Of a stretch of DNA of 64,000 nt, positions 36,527 to 44,975 are shown one piece after another. The DNA lies in assembly GCF_017916475.1 (NCBI RefSeq), contig NZ_JAFMTB010000001.1, forward strand, positions 1,202,849 through 1,266,848, written 5' to 3'. The position numbers and the translations under genes are program-made. This DNA comes from Patulibacter sp. SYSU D01012 (lineage in GTDB: Bacteria > Actinomycetota > Thermoleophilia > Solirubrobacterales > Solirubrobacteraceae). Within the stretch, counting starts at the first letter, position 1; each line of letters starts with the position of its first letter. Under the pieces are notes generated by a model. The model worked only from the letters and a program-made list of their open reading frames with translations, was not told the origin of the DNA and searched no databases.

Positions 36527-38329
36527 TCAGGCGTCGTACAGCGCGTCGAAGCGGTCGGCGAAGCGCTCGTTCACGACGTTGCGCTTGACCTTCAGCGTCG
36601 GGGTCAGCTCGCCGGTCTCCTGCGACAGGTCGCGGTCGAGGATCAGCACCTTCTTCACCTGCTCCACCGGCGCCAGGCGCGCGTTCGCGGCGTCGACCTC
36701 GGCCTGCACGAGCGCCACGACGTCGGGGTGCCGGGACAGCTCGGAGACGCTCGTCGGCAGCCCGCGGGCCTGTGCCCAGGGCACGATCGTCTCGGGGTCG
36801 AGCGTGACGAGCACGACGGGGTAGGGCCGCCGGTCGCCGTGCATCACCGCCTGGCTGATCCAGGGCGAGCGCTTCAGGTCGTTCTCGAGGTTGGCCGGCG
36901 TCAGGTTCTTGCCGCCCGCGGTGATGATGATGTCCTTCTTGCGGCCGACGATCGACACGTACCCGTCGTCGTCGATCGTCGCCAGGTCGCCCGTGTGCAG
37001 CCAGCCGTCGGTGATGGCGCCGAACGAGGCGTCCTCCATCTTGTAGTAGCCCTGGAAGATGTGGCCGCCGCGCAGGAGCAGCTCGCCGTCCTCGGCCACC
37101 TTCGCCTCGACGCCCGGCAGCGGGCGGCCGACGGTGCCGAAGCGGTGGTCCTCGACGGTGTTGACCATGCTGCCGGTCGACGTCTCCGTCATGCCGTAGC
37201 CCTCCATGACGGGCACGCCGCAGCCGTAGAAGAAGCGCAGGATCTCGGGGGCGATCGGCGCGGCGCCGGTGATCGCGCGGTTCAGGCGGCCGCCGAAGAG
37301 CGCGCGGACGTTGGCGAACAGCGCCTCCTCGGCCCGGGCGAACGGCTCCTGCAGCTCCGCCGGCACCGGCTCGCCGCGGGCCTGCAGGTCGCGCACGCGC
37401 TCGCCGAGCGCGGCGGCGGCGATCATCCGCTCCTGCTCCTCGCGCGGCTTCGAGCCGACGGCGAGCGTGTAGATCTTCTCGAAGATGCGCGGCACGGACG
37501 GCATCACCGTCGGCTGCACCTGCGTGAGCTCCTGGACGATCTTGGCCGGGTCGCCGCCCCAGTAGGCCGTCGTGGCGCCCGCGTCCGTCGCGCACAGCAC
37601 GAAGAGCAGCGCGAAGGCGTGCGCGAGGGGCAGGAACAGGTACAGGACGGCGCCGTCCTCCATCGGCGCCAGCTCGCCGCTCACTCCCACGATCCAGCGG
37701 TAGTTGCCGTGCGAGAGGACGCAGCCCTTCGGCGGCCCGGTCGTCCCCGACGTGTACATGAAGACGTACGGGTCCTCGGGGCGCACCGCCTCGGCGCGGG
37801 CGCGCAGCTCGGCCGCGTCCCGGTCGGCGCCCCGGGCGTGCAGGTCGGCGAGCGAGATCGCGCCCTCGGCCTCGCCGTCGAGCAGGACGATCCACTCGAG
37901 CGCCGGCAGGCGCTCGCGCACCGCCAGGATCTTCTCCACCTGCCCCGCGTCCTCGCAGACGACCCCGCGCGACTCCGAGTTGCCGACGACCCACTCGCAC
38001 TCCTCCGCCGAGTTCGTCGGGTAGACGGAGACGTGGACGGCGCCGGTGGCGACGATGCCGAGGTGGGCGATGGTCCACTCCGGGCGGGTCGTGCCGATCA
38101 CCGCGATGCGGTCGCCCGCCGCGACGCCCAGGGCCAGCAGCCCCAGCCCGAAGGCCGTGGCCCGCTCCTGCTGCTCGCGGAACGTGACGTCCCGCCAGTC
38201 GCCCTCGGACGCCTGGTAGCGGGCGGCGACGTGGTCCCCGTACGCCTCGCCGGCGCGGAACGCCAGGTCGGCGATCGTCGTGCCCGCCGCGGACCGCTCG
38301 GCCCCGGTCGTCGTGCTGGTCGTGCTCAT
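36527..38329 (-). CDS. long-chain acyl-CoA synthetase (FadD15-like)
   Basis: Activates long-chain fatty acids to CoA thioesters. The AMP-binding motif is YTSGTTGPPKGCVLSHGNY; GYGMTETSTGSMVN, TGDLATIDDDGYVSIVGRKKD and TAGGKNLTPANLE are conserved in the actinobacterial long-chain group. It has 600 residues. On the - strand, TAGGCT (38394-38389) lies about 60 bases upstream, with GGGAGAGG just before the ATG, so this gene has a leader and ribosome site, unlike several neighbours. Confidence 0.93.
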   Translation of the reverse strand: MSTTSTTTGAERSAAGTTIADLAFRAGEAYGDHVAARYQASEGDWRDVTFREQQERATAFGLGLLALGVAAGDRIAVIGTTRPEWTIAHLGIVATGAVHVSVYPTNSAEECEWVVGNSESRGVVCEDAGQVEKILAVRERLPALEWIVLLDGEAEGAISLADLHARGADRDAAELRARAEAVRPEDPYVFMYTSGTTGPPKGCVLSHGNYRWIVGVSGELAPMEDGAVLYLFLPLAHAFALLFVLCATDAGATTAYWGGDPAKIVQELTQVQPTVMPSVPRIFEKIYTLAVGSKPREEQERMIAAAALGERVRDLQARGEPVPAELQEPFARAEEALFANVRALFGGRLNRAITGAAPIAPEILRFFYGCGVPVMEGYGMTETSTGSMVNTVEDHRFGTVGRPLPGVEAKVAEDGELLLRGGHIFQGYYKMEDASFGAITDGWLHTGDLATIDDDGYVSIVGRKKDIIITAGGKNLTPANLENDLKRSPWISQAVMHGDRRPYPVVLVTLDPETIVPWAQARGLPTSVSELSRHPDVVALVQAEVDAANARLAPVEQVKKVLILDRDLSQETGELTPTLKVKRNVVNERFADRFDALYDA

Positions 38330-38435
38330 CGGCCCTCTCCCGTGGTCGGCGGGTCGCCGCGCGCTCGGCGGGGCGACCCCTCGGGGCGAGCCTAGATCGT
38401 GCGGCGCCGCTCGCGGGACGGATGTGCGGCGCGGC

Positions 38436-39203
38436 TCAAATCGGGTTGCCGGTGTCCACGAACTCGTGGCGGATCCCGAACCGCGCGGCCAGCCGGTCGC
38501 CGAGGGCGCGGACGCCGCGGGTCTCCGTGGCGTGGTGGCCCGCGCAGATCGCGTGCACGCCGTGCTCGGCGGCGAGGCCGCGCGTCTGCTCGCGCGGCTC
38601 GCCCGTCAGCAGCCCGTCGAGTCCGTCGGCCGCCGCGGCGGGCACCAGACCGGCCGCGGCGCCCGAGACGATCGCCAGCCGGCGCACCGGGTCGGGGCCG
38701 CCGGGGAAGTGATGCAGCTCCTGGCCCGTCGTCGCCCGGACGCGGCGCAGCAGCTCGTCGACGGGCAGCGGCTCGTCCCAGGAGGCGACGACGCCGATGG
38801 CGGGGGATCCGGACGCCGCCCACGGCGCGGCGGTCGCGCCGAGCGCGTCGGCGAGCAGCCGGTTGTTGCCCACCTCGGCGTGGCCGTCGAGCGCCAGGTG
38901 GTACGCCGCGAGCGCGATGCCGCCGGACAGCAGCACGCGCAGGCGGCCGGCCATCACGGGGTCCAGCGCGCGCGGGTCGCCGTCCCAGAACAGCCCGTGG
39001 TGGACCAGGACGAGGTCGGCGCCGCGGCCGGCCGCAGCCTCGAGCGCCTGGCGGTCGGCGCTCACGGCGGTGACGACGGTGCGGACCTCGGCCTCGCGGC
39101 CGCCGGGGGGCGGCACCTGCAGGCCGTTCGGGCCGTAGTCCTTGAAGGCCTCGGGCCGGAGCAGGGCGTCGAGGTCGGAGAGGAGATCGCCGAGGCGGGC
39201 CAT
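38436..39203 (-). CDS. Nif3-like dinuclear metal-centre protein (GTP cyclohydrolase 1 type 2 family)
   Basis: A 255-residue member of the NIF3/YbgI family, conserved in bacteria and eukaryotes but of uncertain role. Metal-ligand motifs include VLVHHGLFWDG, AYHLALDGH and AICAGHHATETRG. FKDYGPNGLQV near the N-terminus is typical. On the - strand CAGGAT ends six bases before ATG 39203, a weak leaderless promoter. It is divergent from the sigma factor gene. Confidence 0.88.
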   Translation of the reverse strand: MARLGDLLSDLDALLRPEAFKDYGPNGLQVPPPGGREAEVRTVVTAVSADRQALEAAAGRGADLVLVHHGLFWDGDPRALDPVMAGRLRVLLSGGIALAAYHLALDGHAEVGNNRLLADALGATAAPWAASGSPAIGVVASWDEPLPVDELLRRVRATTGQELHHFPGGPDPVRRLAIVSGAAAGLVPAAAADGLDGLLTGEPREQTRGLAAEHGVHAICAGHHATETRGVRALGDRLAARFGIRHEFVDTGNPI

Positions 39204-39252
39204 CGCGGCATCCTGCCAGAGCCGTGCCGGCGGCCCCCGCGCGGGCCCGGGT

Positions 39253-39311
39253 GGACATTCGTCCCCTCGGATGTCCGCCCGCGTGACACGCCCCGGGGGC
39301 CGCTCTATGAT
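39253..39311 (+). promoter_or_regulatory. sigma-70 type promoter with upstream inverted repeat, ECF gene
   Basis: GTGACA (39283-39288) and TATGAT (39306-39311) are separated by 17 bp, the best -35/-10 pair in the window. Six bases upstream of the -35 is an inverted repeat, GGACATTCG and CGGATGTCC (39253-39261, 39268-39276), nine bases per arm with one mismatch. That position suits an activator or repressor. The predicted start near 39318 leaves a 50-base leader. Confidence 0.6.
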
Positions 39312-39367
39312 CGCGCGCACCGAGGGCGGCCCCCGTCCCCGGTGCGGTCCGCGCCCCCCGGACGACC

Positions 39368-40969
39368 ATGCCCTCCGCCGTATCGTCACGCACGAACGAG
39401 CCGGACCGCGAGCCCCGACGCCGGGCCGCGCCCCCGGCTCCCCGCCCCGACGCCGCCCTGGTGGCGTCCGCCGCCCGGGGCGACGCCGCCGCGTTCGAGG
39501 AGCTGTTCCGTCGCCATCGGGCCGGGGTGCACGCGTACGCGCTGCGGATGCTGCAGGACCACGGGCGGGCCGAGGACGTCGTGCAGGAGGTCTTCGTCGC
39601 CGCGATGCGGGCCATCCGCGACGGCCGGCAGCCCGAGCACGTGCGCGCGTGGCTGCAGGAGGTCGCGCGCCGGGCGTGCATCGACCAGTGGCGCGGGGTC
39701 ACCCGCCGCGGCGAGGTCAGCCTGGACGCGCCGGAGCGGCTCATGACCGGCGACGCCGAGCGCCTGGCGGACGACGACAGCGTCCTGCGCGCCGCCGAGG
39801 GCCACGCCGCGCTGCGCACCCTGCGCACCGCCCTCGACGACCTGCCGCCCATGCAGCGCGCGGTGCTGGTGCAGCGCGAGCTCGAGGGCCGCTCGACCGG
39901 CGAGATCGCCCGACGGCTGGACATCACGCCGGACGCCGTGGAGGGCCAGCTGACGCGCGCCCGCCGCGGGCTGGCGGCGGCGTACCGCGAGCTCGAGAGC
40001 GGCGAGCGGTGCCTGTCGGTGCGCCGGATCTGCGACGCGTCGGTCCGCGGGGCGATCGCCGCCCGCGATCGCCGCCGGGCCGTCGCGCACCTCCGCGGCT
40101 GCGAGAGCTGCCGGCGGCACGCGCGGTCCGTCGGCGTCGAGCCGCGGATGATCGATCCCACGCCGCTCGCCGCCAAGCTCGCCTTCCTGCTGCCGCTGCC
40201 GCTCCTGCGTCGCGGGCCCGTCGACGCCCTGCTCGGGCAGGACCCGGCCGCGCACCTCGTCTCGGCCAAGGTCGTCGTCGGTGCCGCCGTGCTGGCCGCG
40301 GGCGGCGGCGGGGTGCTGGCCGGCCGCACCGTGCCGCCCGGGCCGGGGGCCGGGGCCGACCGGCCGGCGGCCGTCGCCGCGGGCCCCGGCGCCCGCGACG
40401 CCCACGTCGGTGAGCGCGGCGGCGTTCCCGTCCTGCGTCGGCGCGCCGACGGGACGCTCGCGCCCGCCTCGCCCGCCGCCGGCCACGCCGGCGCGGCCGG
40501 CACCGTCGTGCGCGCCGCCCGGAGGACCGCGACCGTCAGCGCCACCGACGCGGGCGTCGGGCCCGGTGTCGGCACCGCGCCGGCTCCCGCCCCGGCGGCC
40601 GGCGCCGCGCCGCTCCCCGCGCCACCGGCGGCGCTGGGCGACGGCGACCGCGCCCCGGTCCCGGCGTCCGCGCCGCCGGTCGTCGCGCCGGCGCTGACGG
40701 CGCCGGCCGAGGCCACCGCGCCGGAGACCGCGCCCGCCCCGGCGCCGGCCGCCCCGGCGCCCGCCACGCACTCGCCGGCCGCGGTCCCGCCGGCGGCCGC
40801 GGTTCCCCCGGTGGCCCCGGCCCCGCCGCCCCCGGCCCCGGCGTCCGCCCCGCCGACCACGCTCCCCGGGGAGCCGGCCGAGGCCCCGAACGCCGGCGGC
40901 GCCGCCGCGCCGACCGACCCCGCGCCTGCGCCTGCGCCCGCCGAGGGGAGCGTCGACGGTGCCGGCTGA
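39368..40969 (+). CDS. ECF sigma factor fused to zinc-finger, membrane segment and Pro/Ala-rich tail
   Basis: Residues about 25-105 are sigma region 2 (GRAEDVVQEVFVAAMRAI), and about 145-210 are region 4 (LDDLPPMQRAVL, then STGEIARRLDITPDAVEGQL). After it comes a zinc-binding anti-sigma-like motif: His241 with Cys245 and Cys248 (HLRGCESCRR), plus Cys222. A hydrophobic segment follows at about 297-318. The last 210 residues are Pro/Ala/Gly-rich and would lie outside the cell. The 533-residue single protein thus combines sigma factor, tether and an extracytoplasmic tail. Its target genes and signal are unknown. Confidence 0.85.
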   Translation: MPSAVSSRTNEPDREPRRRAAPPAPRPDAALVASAARGDAAAFEELFRRHRAGVHAYALRMLQDHGRAEDVVQEVFVAAMRAIRDGRQPEHVRAWLQEVARRACIDQWRGVTRRGEVSLDAPERLMTGDAERLADDDSVLRAAEGHAALRTLRTALDDLPPMQRAVLVQRELEGRSTGEIARRLDITPDAVEGQLTRARRGLAAAYRELESGERCLSVRRICDASVRGAIAARDRRRAVAHLRGCESCRRHARSVGVEPRMIDPTPLAAKLAFLLPLPLLRRGPVDALLGQDPAAHLVSAKVVVGAAVLAAGGGGVLAGRTVPPGPGAGADRPAAVAAGPGARDAHVGERGGVPVLRRRADGTLAPASPAAGHAGAAGTVVRAARRTATVSATDAGVGPGVGTAPAPAPAAGAAPLPAPPAALGDGDRAPVPASAPPVVAPALTAPAEATAPETAPAPAPAAPAPATHSPAAVPPAAAVPPVAPAPPPPAPASAPPTTLPGEPAEAPNAGGAAAPTDPAPAPAPAEGSVDGAG

Positions 40970-41255
40970 GCGCGACGGGCTCGTCGACGTCGCGTCGCAC
41001 TCCACGCTCTACGCGATCGGGGCCTACTTCTGCGACCGCCACCCCGAGCTCGTCGACGACGTGCTCGCCGACGCGGACGCGATCGAGCGCCGGGGTCTGC
41101 GGCCCTGGGCCACCGCCGAGGACGTCGCCGTGCAGGACGCGTTCGAGACGCTCGTCACGGGCCTGGCGATCCGGTTCTACACCGCGCTGGCGGGCGAGCC
41201 GGTGGCCGGCGAGGGCGTCGCCGGGCCGGTGCCCGGGGCCCCGCCGGCGGGGTGA
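40959..41255 (+). CDS. small hypothetical protein
   Basis: A 98-residue product not matched to a family I know. It starts with GTG 40959, 11 bases inside the end of the sigma factor gene, suggesting coupling. It has a plausible amphipathic helical core (LYAIGAYFCDRHPELVDDVL) and a Pro/Gly/Ala tail. Composition is like the neighbours. It could be a small partner of the sigma factor, but this is only contextual. Confidence 0.5.
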   Translation: MPAERDGLVDVASHSTLYAIGAYFCDRHPELVDDVLADADAIERRGLRPWATAEDVAVQDAFETLVTGLAIRFYTALAGEPVAGEGVAGPVPGAPPAG

Positions 41256-41306
41256 CGCGGGCAGCCGCCGCCGGCGCGCGGTTCCTGTCATACTCCTCCA
41301 TCGCGT

Positions 41307-41380
41307 CGGGGCGTGGCGCAGCCTGGTAGCGCGCGCCGTTCGGGTCGGCGAGGTCCCCAGTTCGAATCTGGGCGCCCCGA
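41307..41380 (+). tRNA. tRNA-Pro (anticodon CGG)
   Basis: All four stems fold: acceptor CGGGGCG with CGCCCCG, D arm GCGC with GCGC, anticodon stem CGCCG with CGGCG around loop TTCGGGT (anticodon CGG), and T arm CCCAG-TTCGAAT-CTGGG. The discriminator base is A, and CCA is not encoded. A possible -10 (CATACT, 41289-41294) precedes it. A strong terminator follows 10 bases later, so it is a single-gene unit. Confidence 0.95.
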
Positions 41381-41390
41381 CTGCAACACA

Positions 41391-41424
41391 CGAAGGCCCG
41401 CTCTCCTCGGAGAGCGGGCCTTCG
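41391..41424 (+). terminator. bidirectional terminator after tRNA-Pro
   Basis: A perfect 16-bp stem (CGAAGGCCCGCTCTCC and complement) with a two-base centre (TC), followed by TCCTTCC. The symmetry means it may also end the htrA transcript that comes from the right on the - strand, whose stop is 52 bp away. Confidence 0.9.
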
Positions 41425-41475
41425 TCCTTCCCGGGGCGGTCCCCCGGGCGCGGCCGGCCTCCCACCGGCGGCGGT

Positions 41476-42666
41476 CTAGGGCAGGACGGGGACGCCGCGC
41501 TGCTGCCCCTGCGTGCCCCCCTGCGGGGCGTCCTGCGCGGACGAGCGGGTGGCTGCGGCCGCGTCAGGCCGGGTCCCCAGCGTCACCGTCGCGGTCCGCG
41601 TCCGCCCGTCCCGGCGGTACGTCACGCGCACCTCGTCGCCGGGCCGGTGCGCGTCGACCGCGACGCCCAGGCCCTCGGCGCCCGTGACGGCGGCGTCGCC
41701 GACCTTCGTGACGACGTCTCCGGCCCGCAGGCCCGCGTCGGCGGCCGGCCCGCCGGCGGCGACGGTGGCGACCGTCGCGCCGCCTCCGCTCGTCCCGTCG
41801 GACGTGCCCACGCCCAGGTAGGCGTGCTTCGCCGTGCCCGTCGCGCGCAGCTGCTGGATCACGCGCGTGACGGTGTCGGACGGCACCGCGAAGCCGACGC
41901 CCGTGTTGCCGCCCTCGCTCCCGTCGGCCGACGAGCCGGACGTCGCGATCTGCGAGTTGACGCCGATGACGTGGCCCTGGCCGTCCAGGAGCGGGCCGCC
42001 CGAGTTGCCGGGGTTGAGCGCCGCGTCCGTCTGCAGCACGCCGTTGATCGCGTAGCCGTTCGGCGAGGTGATGCTGCGGTGCAGAGCCGAGACGACGCCG
42101 GTCGTCAGCGTGCGGTCCAGCCCGTAGGGGTTGCCGATCGCGTACGTCGCGTCGCCGACCTGCACGTCGGAGGAGTCGGCGAGCGTCAGCGGCTTCAGCG
42201 CCGTGCGCGGCGTGACCTTCAGCAGCGCCAGGTCGGTCGAGCGATCGACGCCGACGATCTTCGCGCGCTGGCTCGCGCCGTCGCCCACCTTCACCGTCAC
42301 GGCCGTGGCGCCGTCGATCACGTGCGCGTTCGTGACGAGGTAGCCGTCCGCCGAGACGACGAAGCCCGACCCCGTCGCCTCGCCGCCCGACGCGCCGCCG
42401 GTCCCGGAGGTCCCGTCCGCGGCCCCGCCGAGCTCCGACGTCACGTACCCGACGGAGTCCTTGCTCTGCCGGTAGATCGCGCTGGGCGTGAGCGCGCGGC
42501 TCGTCGCCGCCACCGTCTCGTTCGTCGCGCCGCCCGGCACGGTGCGGACGACCGTCCGCGTGCCGCCGTCGCCGCCCGAGAGCTCCGACGCGACGACCGC
42601 GCCGCCGGTCCCGCCGGCGAGCGCCGCGGTGCAGAGGAGGGCGAGGGACCGGGAGGGCGTCGTCAT
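41476..42666 (-). CDS. HtrA/DegP-like serine protease with PDZ domain
   Basis: An exported quality-control protease. The N-terminus has a signal-anchor (SLALLCTAALAGGTGGAVVA). The trypsin-like domain has the triad His115 (TNAHVID), Asp145 (STDLALLKV) and Ser222 (NPGNSGGPLL). A single PDZ domain follows (about 285-380: AYLGVGTSDG, GLRAGDVVTKVGD). It has 396 residues. ATG 42666 is chosen over GTG 42675 because GGAG lies just before it. A short Gln/Gly-rich tail ends the protein. Confidence 0.92.
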   Translation of the reverse strand: MTTPSRSLALLCTAALAGGTGGAVVASELSGGDGGTRTVVRTVPGGATNETVAATSRALTPSAIYRQSKDSVGYVTSELGGAADGTSGTGGASGGEATGSGFVVSADGYLVTNAHVIDGATAVTVKVGDGASQRAKIVGVDRSTDLALLKVTPRTALKPLTLADSSDVQVGDATYAIGNPYGLDRTLTTGVVSALHRSITSPNGYAINGVLQTDAALNPGNSGGPLLDGQGHVIGVNSQIATSGSSADGSEGGNTGVGFAVPSDTVTRVIQQLRATGTAKHAYLGVGTSDGTSGGGATVATVAAGGPAADAGLRAGDVVTKVGDAAVTGAEGLGVAVDAHRPGDEVRVTYRRDGRTRTATVTLGTRPDAAAATRSSAQDAPQGGTQGQQRGVPVLP

Positions 42667-42872
42667 GCTCTCCACGGTGACGCGCGTCGCTGACCCGGCC
42701 CCTAGGCGACGCGAAGAGGTTCCGCAACGGTCGCGAAGGCGGGTCCCAAGGCGACCGAAGAGCCACCGAAGACGCGCCGCGAAGCGACGGGAGGGGGACG
42801 GGCCGACCCGGCACCGCCGCGTCCGATTCCCGCTAGCCGGTCGCCGGTCGCCCTGCCACCATCGGTCGGGCG

Positions 42873-44369
42873 ATGCCGCTCGCCCCGCCCACCGATCCGC
42901 GCTTCGACGAGCGCTACGCCGCCGTCGCCTCGCGCGACACGCGCTTCGACGGGCGCTTCTACACCGGCGTCCTGTCGACCGGCATCTACTGCCGCCCGTC
43001 GTGCCCGGCGCGCACCCCGCTGCGGCGCAACGTCCGCTTCTTCCCGACCGCCGCCGCGGCGCAGGCCGCCGGCCTGCGCGCCTGCCTGCGCTGCCGACCT
43101 GAGATCGCGCCGGGCGCGCCCGCCTGGGACCACGGCGCGGACGTCGCCGCCCGGGCCGTGCGGCTCATCGCCGACGGCATCGTCGACCGCGGCGGCGTGC
43201 CGGCGCTCGCCGCCCGCCTGGGCTACTCGGAGCGGCAGCTCCACCGGCTGCTCGTCGCCGAGCTGGGCGCCGGGCCGCTGCAGCTGGCGCGGGCGCAGCG
43301 GGCGCGCACGGCCGCGCTGCTCATCGAGGGCGGGACGAGCAGCTTCACCGACGTCGCGTTCGCCGCCGGGTTCGGCAGCCTGCGGCAGTTCAACGACACG
43401 ATCCGCGAGACGTTCGGGCGCACCCCGACGGACCTGCGGGCGCGGGCGGCCGCCGGCGCGGCGGCGCCGGGCACCGTGACGCTGCGGCTGGCCCGCCGCG
43501 AGCCGTTCGCGGGCGCCGAGCTGCTCGGCTTCCTCGGCCGCCGCGTCGTCCCCGGACTGGAGGCCGTGGTGGACGGCGCGTTCGTGCGCACCCTCGACCT
43601 GCCGCGCGGGCCCGGCGTCTGCGCGCTGCGGCCCGACGAGGACGGCGCCGTCGGCTGCACGCTGCGGCTCGCCGACCTGCGCGACCTCTCCGCCGCCGTC
43701 GCCCGCTGCCGCCGCCTGCTCGACCTGGACGCCGACCCGGTGGCCGTCGACGCGCGGCTGGCGGCGGACCCGGCGCTCGCGCCGTCCGTCGCCGCCGTCC
43801 CCGGGCGGCGCGTGCCCGGTGCCGCGGACGGCTTCGAGCTCGCCGTCCGCGCGGTCGTCGGCCAGCAGATCTCCGTCGCCGGCGCCCGCACGATCCTCGG
43901 CCGCCTGGTCGCCGAGCACGGCGTCCCGGTCCCGGCCGGCCTGCTGCCCGTCGGCGCGCCGCCGCTCGCGTGCTTCCCGCGTGCCGCCGTCGTCGCGGGG
44001 CTGCCGGACGCGGCGCTGCCGATGCCGCGGGCGCGCGCCGCGGCGCTGCGCGGGCTGGCCGCCGCCGTGGCCGACGGCGTCCTCGACCTGGACGGCGGAC
44101 GCGCCACCGACGACGTGCGCGCCGACCTGCTCGCCCTGCGCGGCGTCGGCCCGTGGACCGCCGAGTACGTCGCGATGCGCGCGCTCGGCGACCCCGACGC
44201 CTTCCCGGCCACCGACCTGGGCGTCCGTCAGGGCGCCGCCGCGCTCGGGCTGCCCGACGACGCCCGCGCGCTGACCGCCCACGCCGCGGCGTGGGCGCCC
44301 TGGCGCGCCTACGCCGCCCGCCACCTGTGGGCGGCCGCCGCCCCGCCGACCCAAGGACGATCCGCATGA
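42873..44369 (+). CDS. Ada N-terminal/AraC HTH fused to AlkA-type DNA-3-methyladenine glycosylase
   Basis: Three modules in one chain of 498 residues. The Ada zinc domain has Cys40, Cys44, Cys71 and Cys74 (YCRPSC, CLRC); Cys40 would be the methyl acceptor for phosphotriester repair. An AraC helix-turn-helix follows (about 90-175, ending FNDTIRETFGRTPTDLR). The AlkA part (about 190-498) has the helix-hairpin-helix LRGVGPWTAEYVAMRALG and catalytic Asp448 in PATDLGV. So it can sense methyl damage, activate genes and remove alkylated bases. It overlaps the ogt gene. Confidence 0.93.
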   Translation: MPLAPPTDPRFDERYAAVASRDTRFDGRFYTGVLSTGIYCRPSCPARTPLRRNVRFFPTAAAAQAAGLRACLRCRPEIAPGAPAWDHGADVAARAVRLIADGIVDRGGVPALAARLGYSERQLHRLLVAELGAGPLQLARAQRARTAALLIEGGTSSFTDVAFAAGFGSLRQFNDTIRETFGRTPTDLRARAAAGAAAPGTVTLRLARREPFAGAELLGFLGRRVVPGLEAVVDGAFVRTLDLPRGPGVCALRPDEDGAVGCTLRLADLRDLSAAVARCRRLLDLDADPVAVDARLAADPALAPSVAAVPGRRVPGAADGFELAVRAVVGQQISVAGARTILGRLVAEHGVPVPAGLLPVGAPPLACFPRAAVVAGLPDAALPMPRARAAALRGLAAAVADGVLDLDGGRATDDVRADLLALRGVGPWTAEYVAMRALGDPDAFPATDLGVRQGAAALGLPDDARALTAHAAAWAPWRAYAARHLWAAAAPPTQGRSA

Positions 44370-44950
44370 CCACGGTCCTCTACCGCGCCGACCTCGACAC
44401 CCCGGTCGGCCCGTTCCTGCTGCTGACCGACGCCGACGGCGCCGTGCGCGCCAGCGGCTTCACGGCCGACCTGGCCGAGGTGCTCGCGCTCCTGCCGCGC
44501 GCCGGCACGGGGGCCGAGGTGCGCCCCGCCGCCGACGCGCCGGACGACGACCCGACCGCGCCGGCCCTCGACGCGCTGCGGCGCTTCTTCGCCGGGGACC
44601 TGACCGCGCTCGACGGCGTCCCCGTCCGGCAGGACGCCGACCCCGAGCGCCCGGTCGCGCGGATGCGCGTGCGGCTGCGCGCCGTCGGCCCGGGGGAGAC
44701 CCGCACGTACGCCGGACTGGCCGCCGACGCCGGCCTGCCGCGCGCGCCCCGCGCCGCCGGGCAGGCGTGCTCGCGCAACGCCGTCGCCCCGTTCGTGCCG
44801 TGCCACCGGGTGCTCAGCACGAGCGGCGGGCTGGGCGGCTACCGGTGGGGGCTGCCGGTCAAGCGGGCGCTGCTCGACCACGAACGCGCCCACGCCGCGG
44901 GCGCCGACGGTCCGCGGCCGCTGCCGCTCGAGGTCCCGGTGGCGGGCTGA
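44366..44950 (+). CDS. ogt: methylated-DNA--protein-cysteine methyltransferase
   Basis: Repairs O6-methylguanine by suicide transfer to Cys146 in the PCHRV motif. The RAVGPGETRTYAGLAADAGLPRAPRAAGQACSRN region (in pieces) is the helix-turn-helix/Arg-finger part; GGLGGYRWGLPVKRALLDHE follows the active site. It has 194 residues. It starts at an ATGA overlap with the Ada-AlkA gene, so together they form an adaptive-response operon. Confidence 0.93.
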   Translation: MTTVLYRADLDTPVGPFLLLTDADGAVRASGFTADLAEVLALLPRAGTGAEVRPAADAPDDDPTAPALDALRRFFAGDLTALDGVPVRQDADPERPVARMRVRLRAVGPGETRTYAGLAADAGLPRAPRAAGQACSRNAVAPFVPCHRVLSTSGGLGGYRWGLPVKRALLDHERAHAAGADGPRPLPLEVPVAG

Positions 44951-44975
44951 CCGCCGCGTCGCCGCGCCGTGCGCC

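Noticed and set aside
41155-41391. Small - strand frame spanning the tRNA
   Set aside because: It is antisense to tRNA-Pro and to the end of the small ORF, with no ribosome site or motif.
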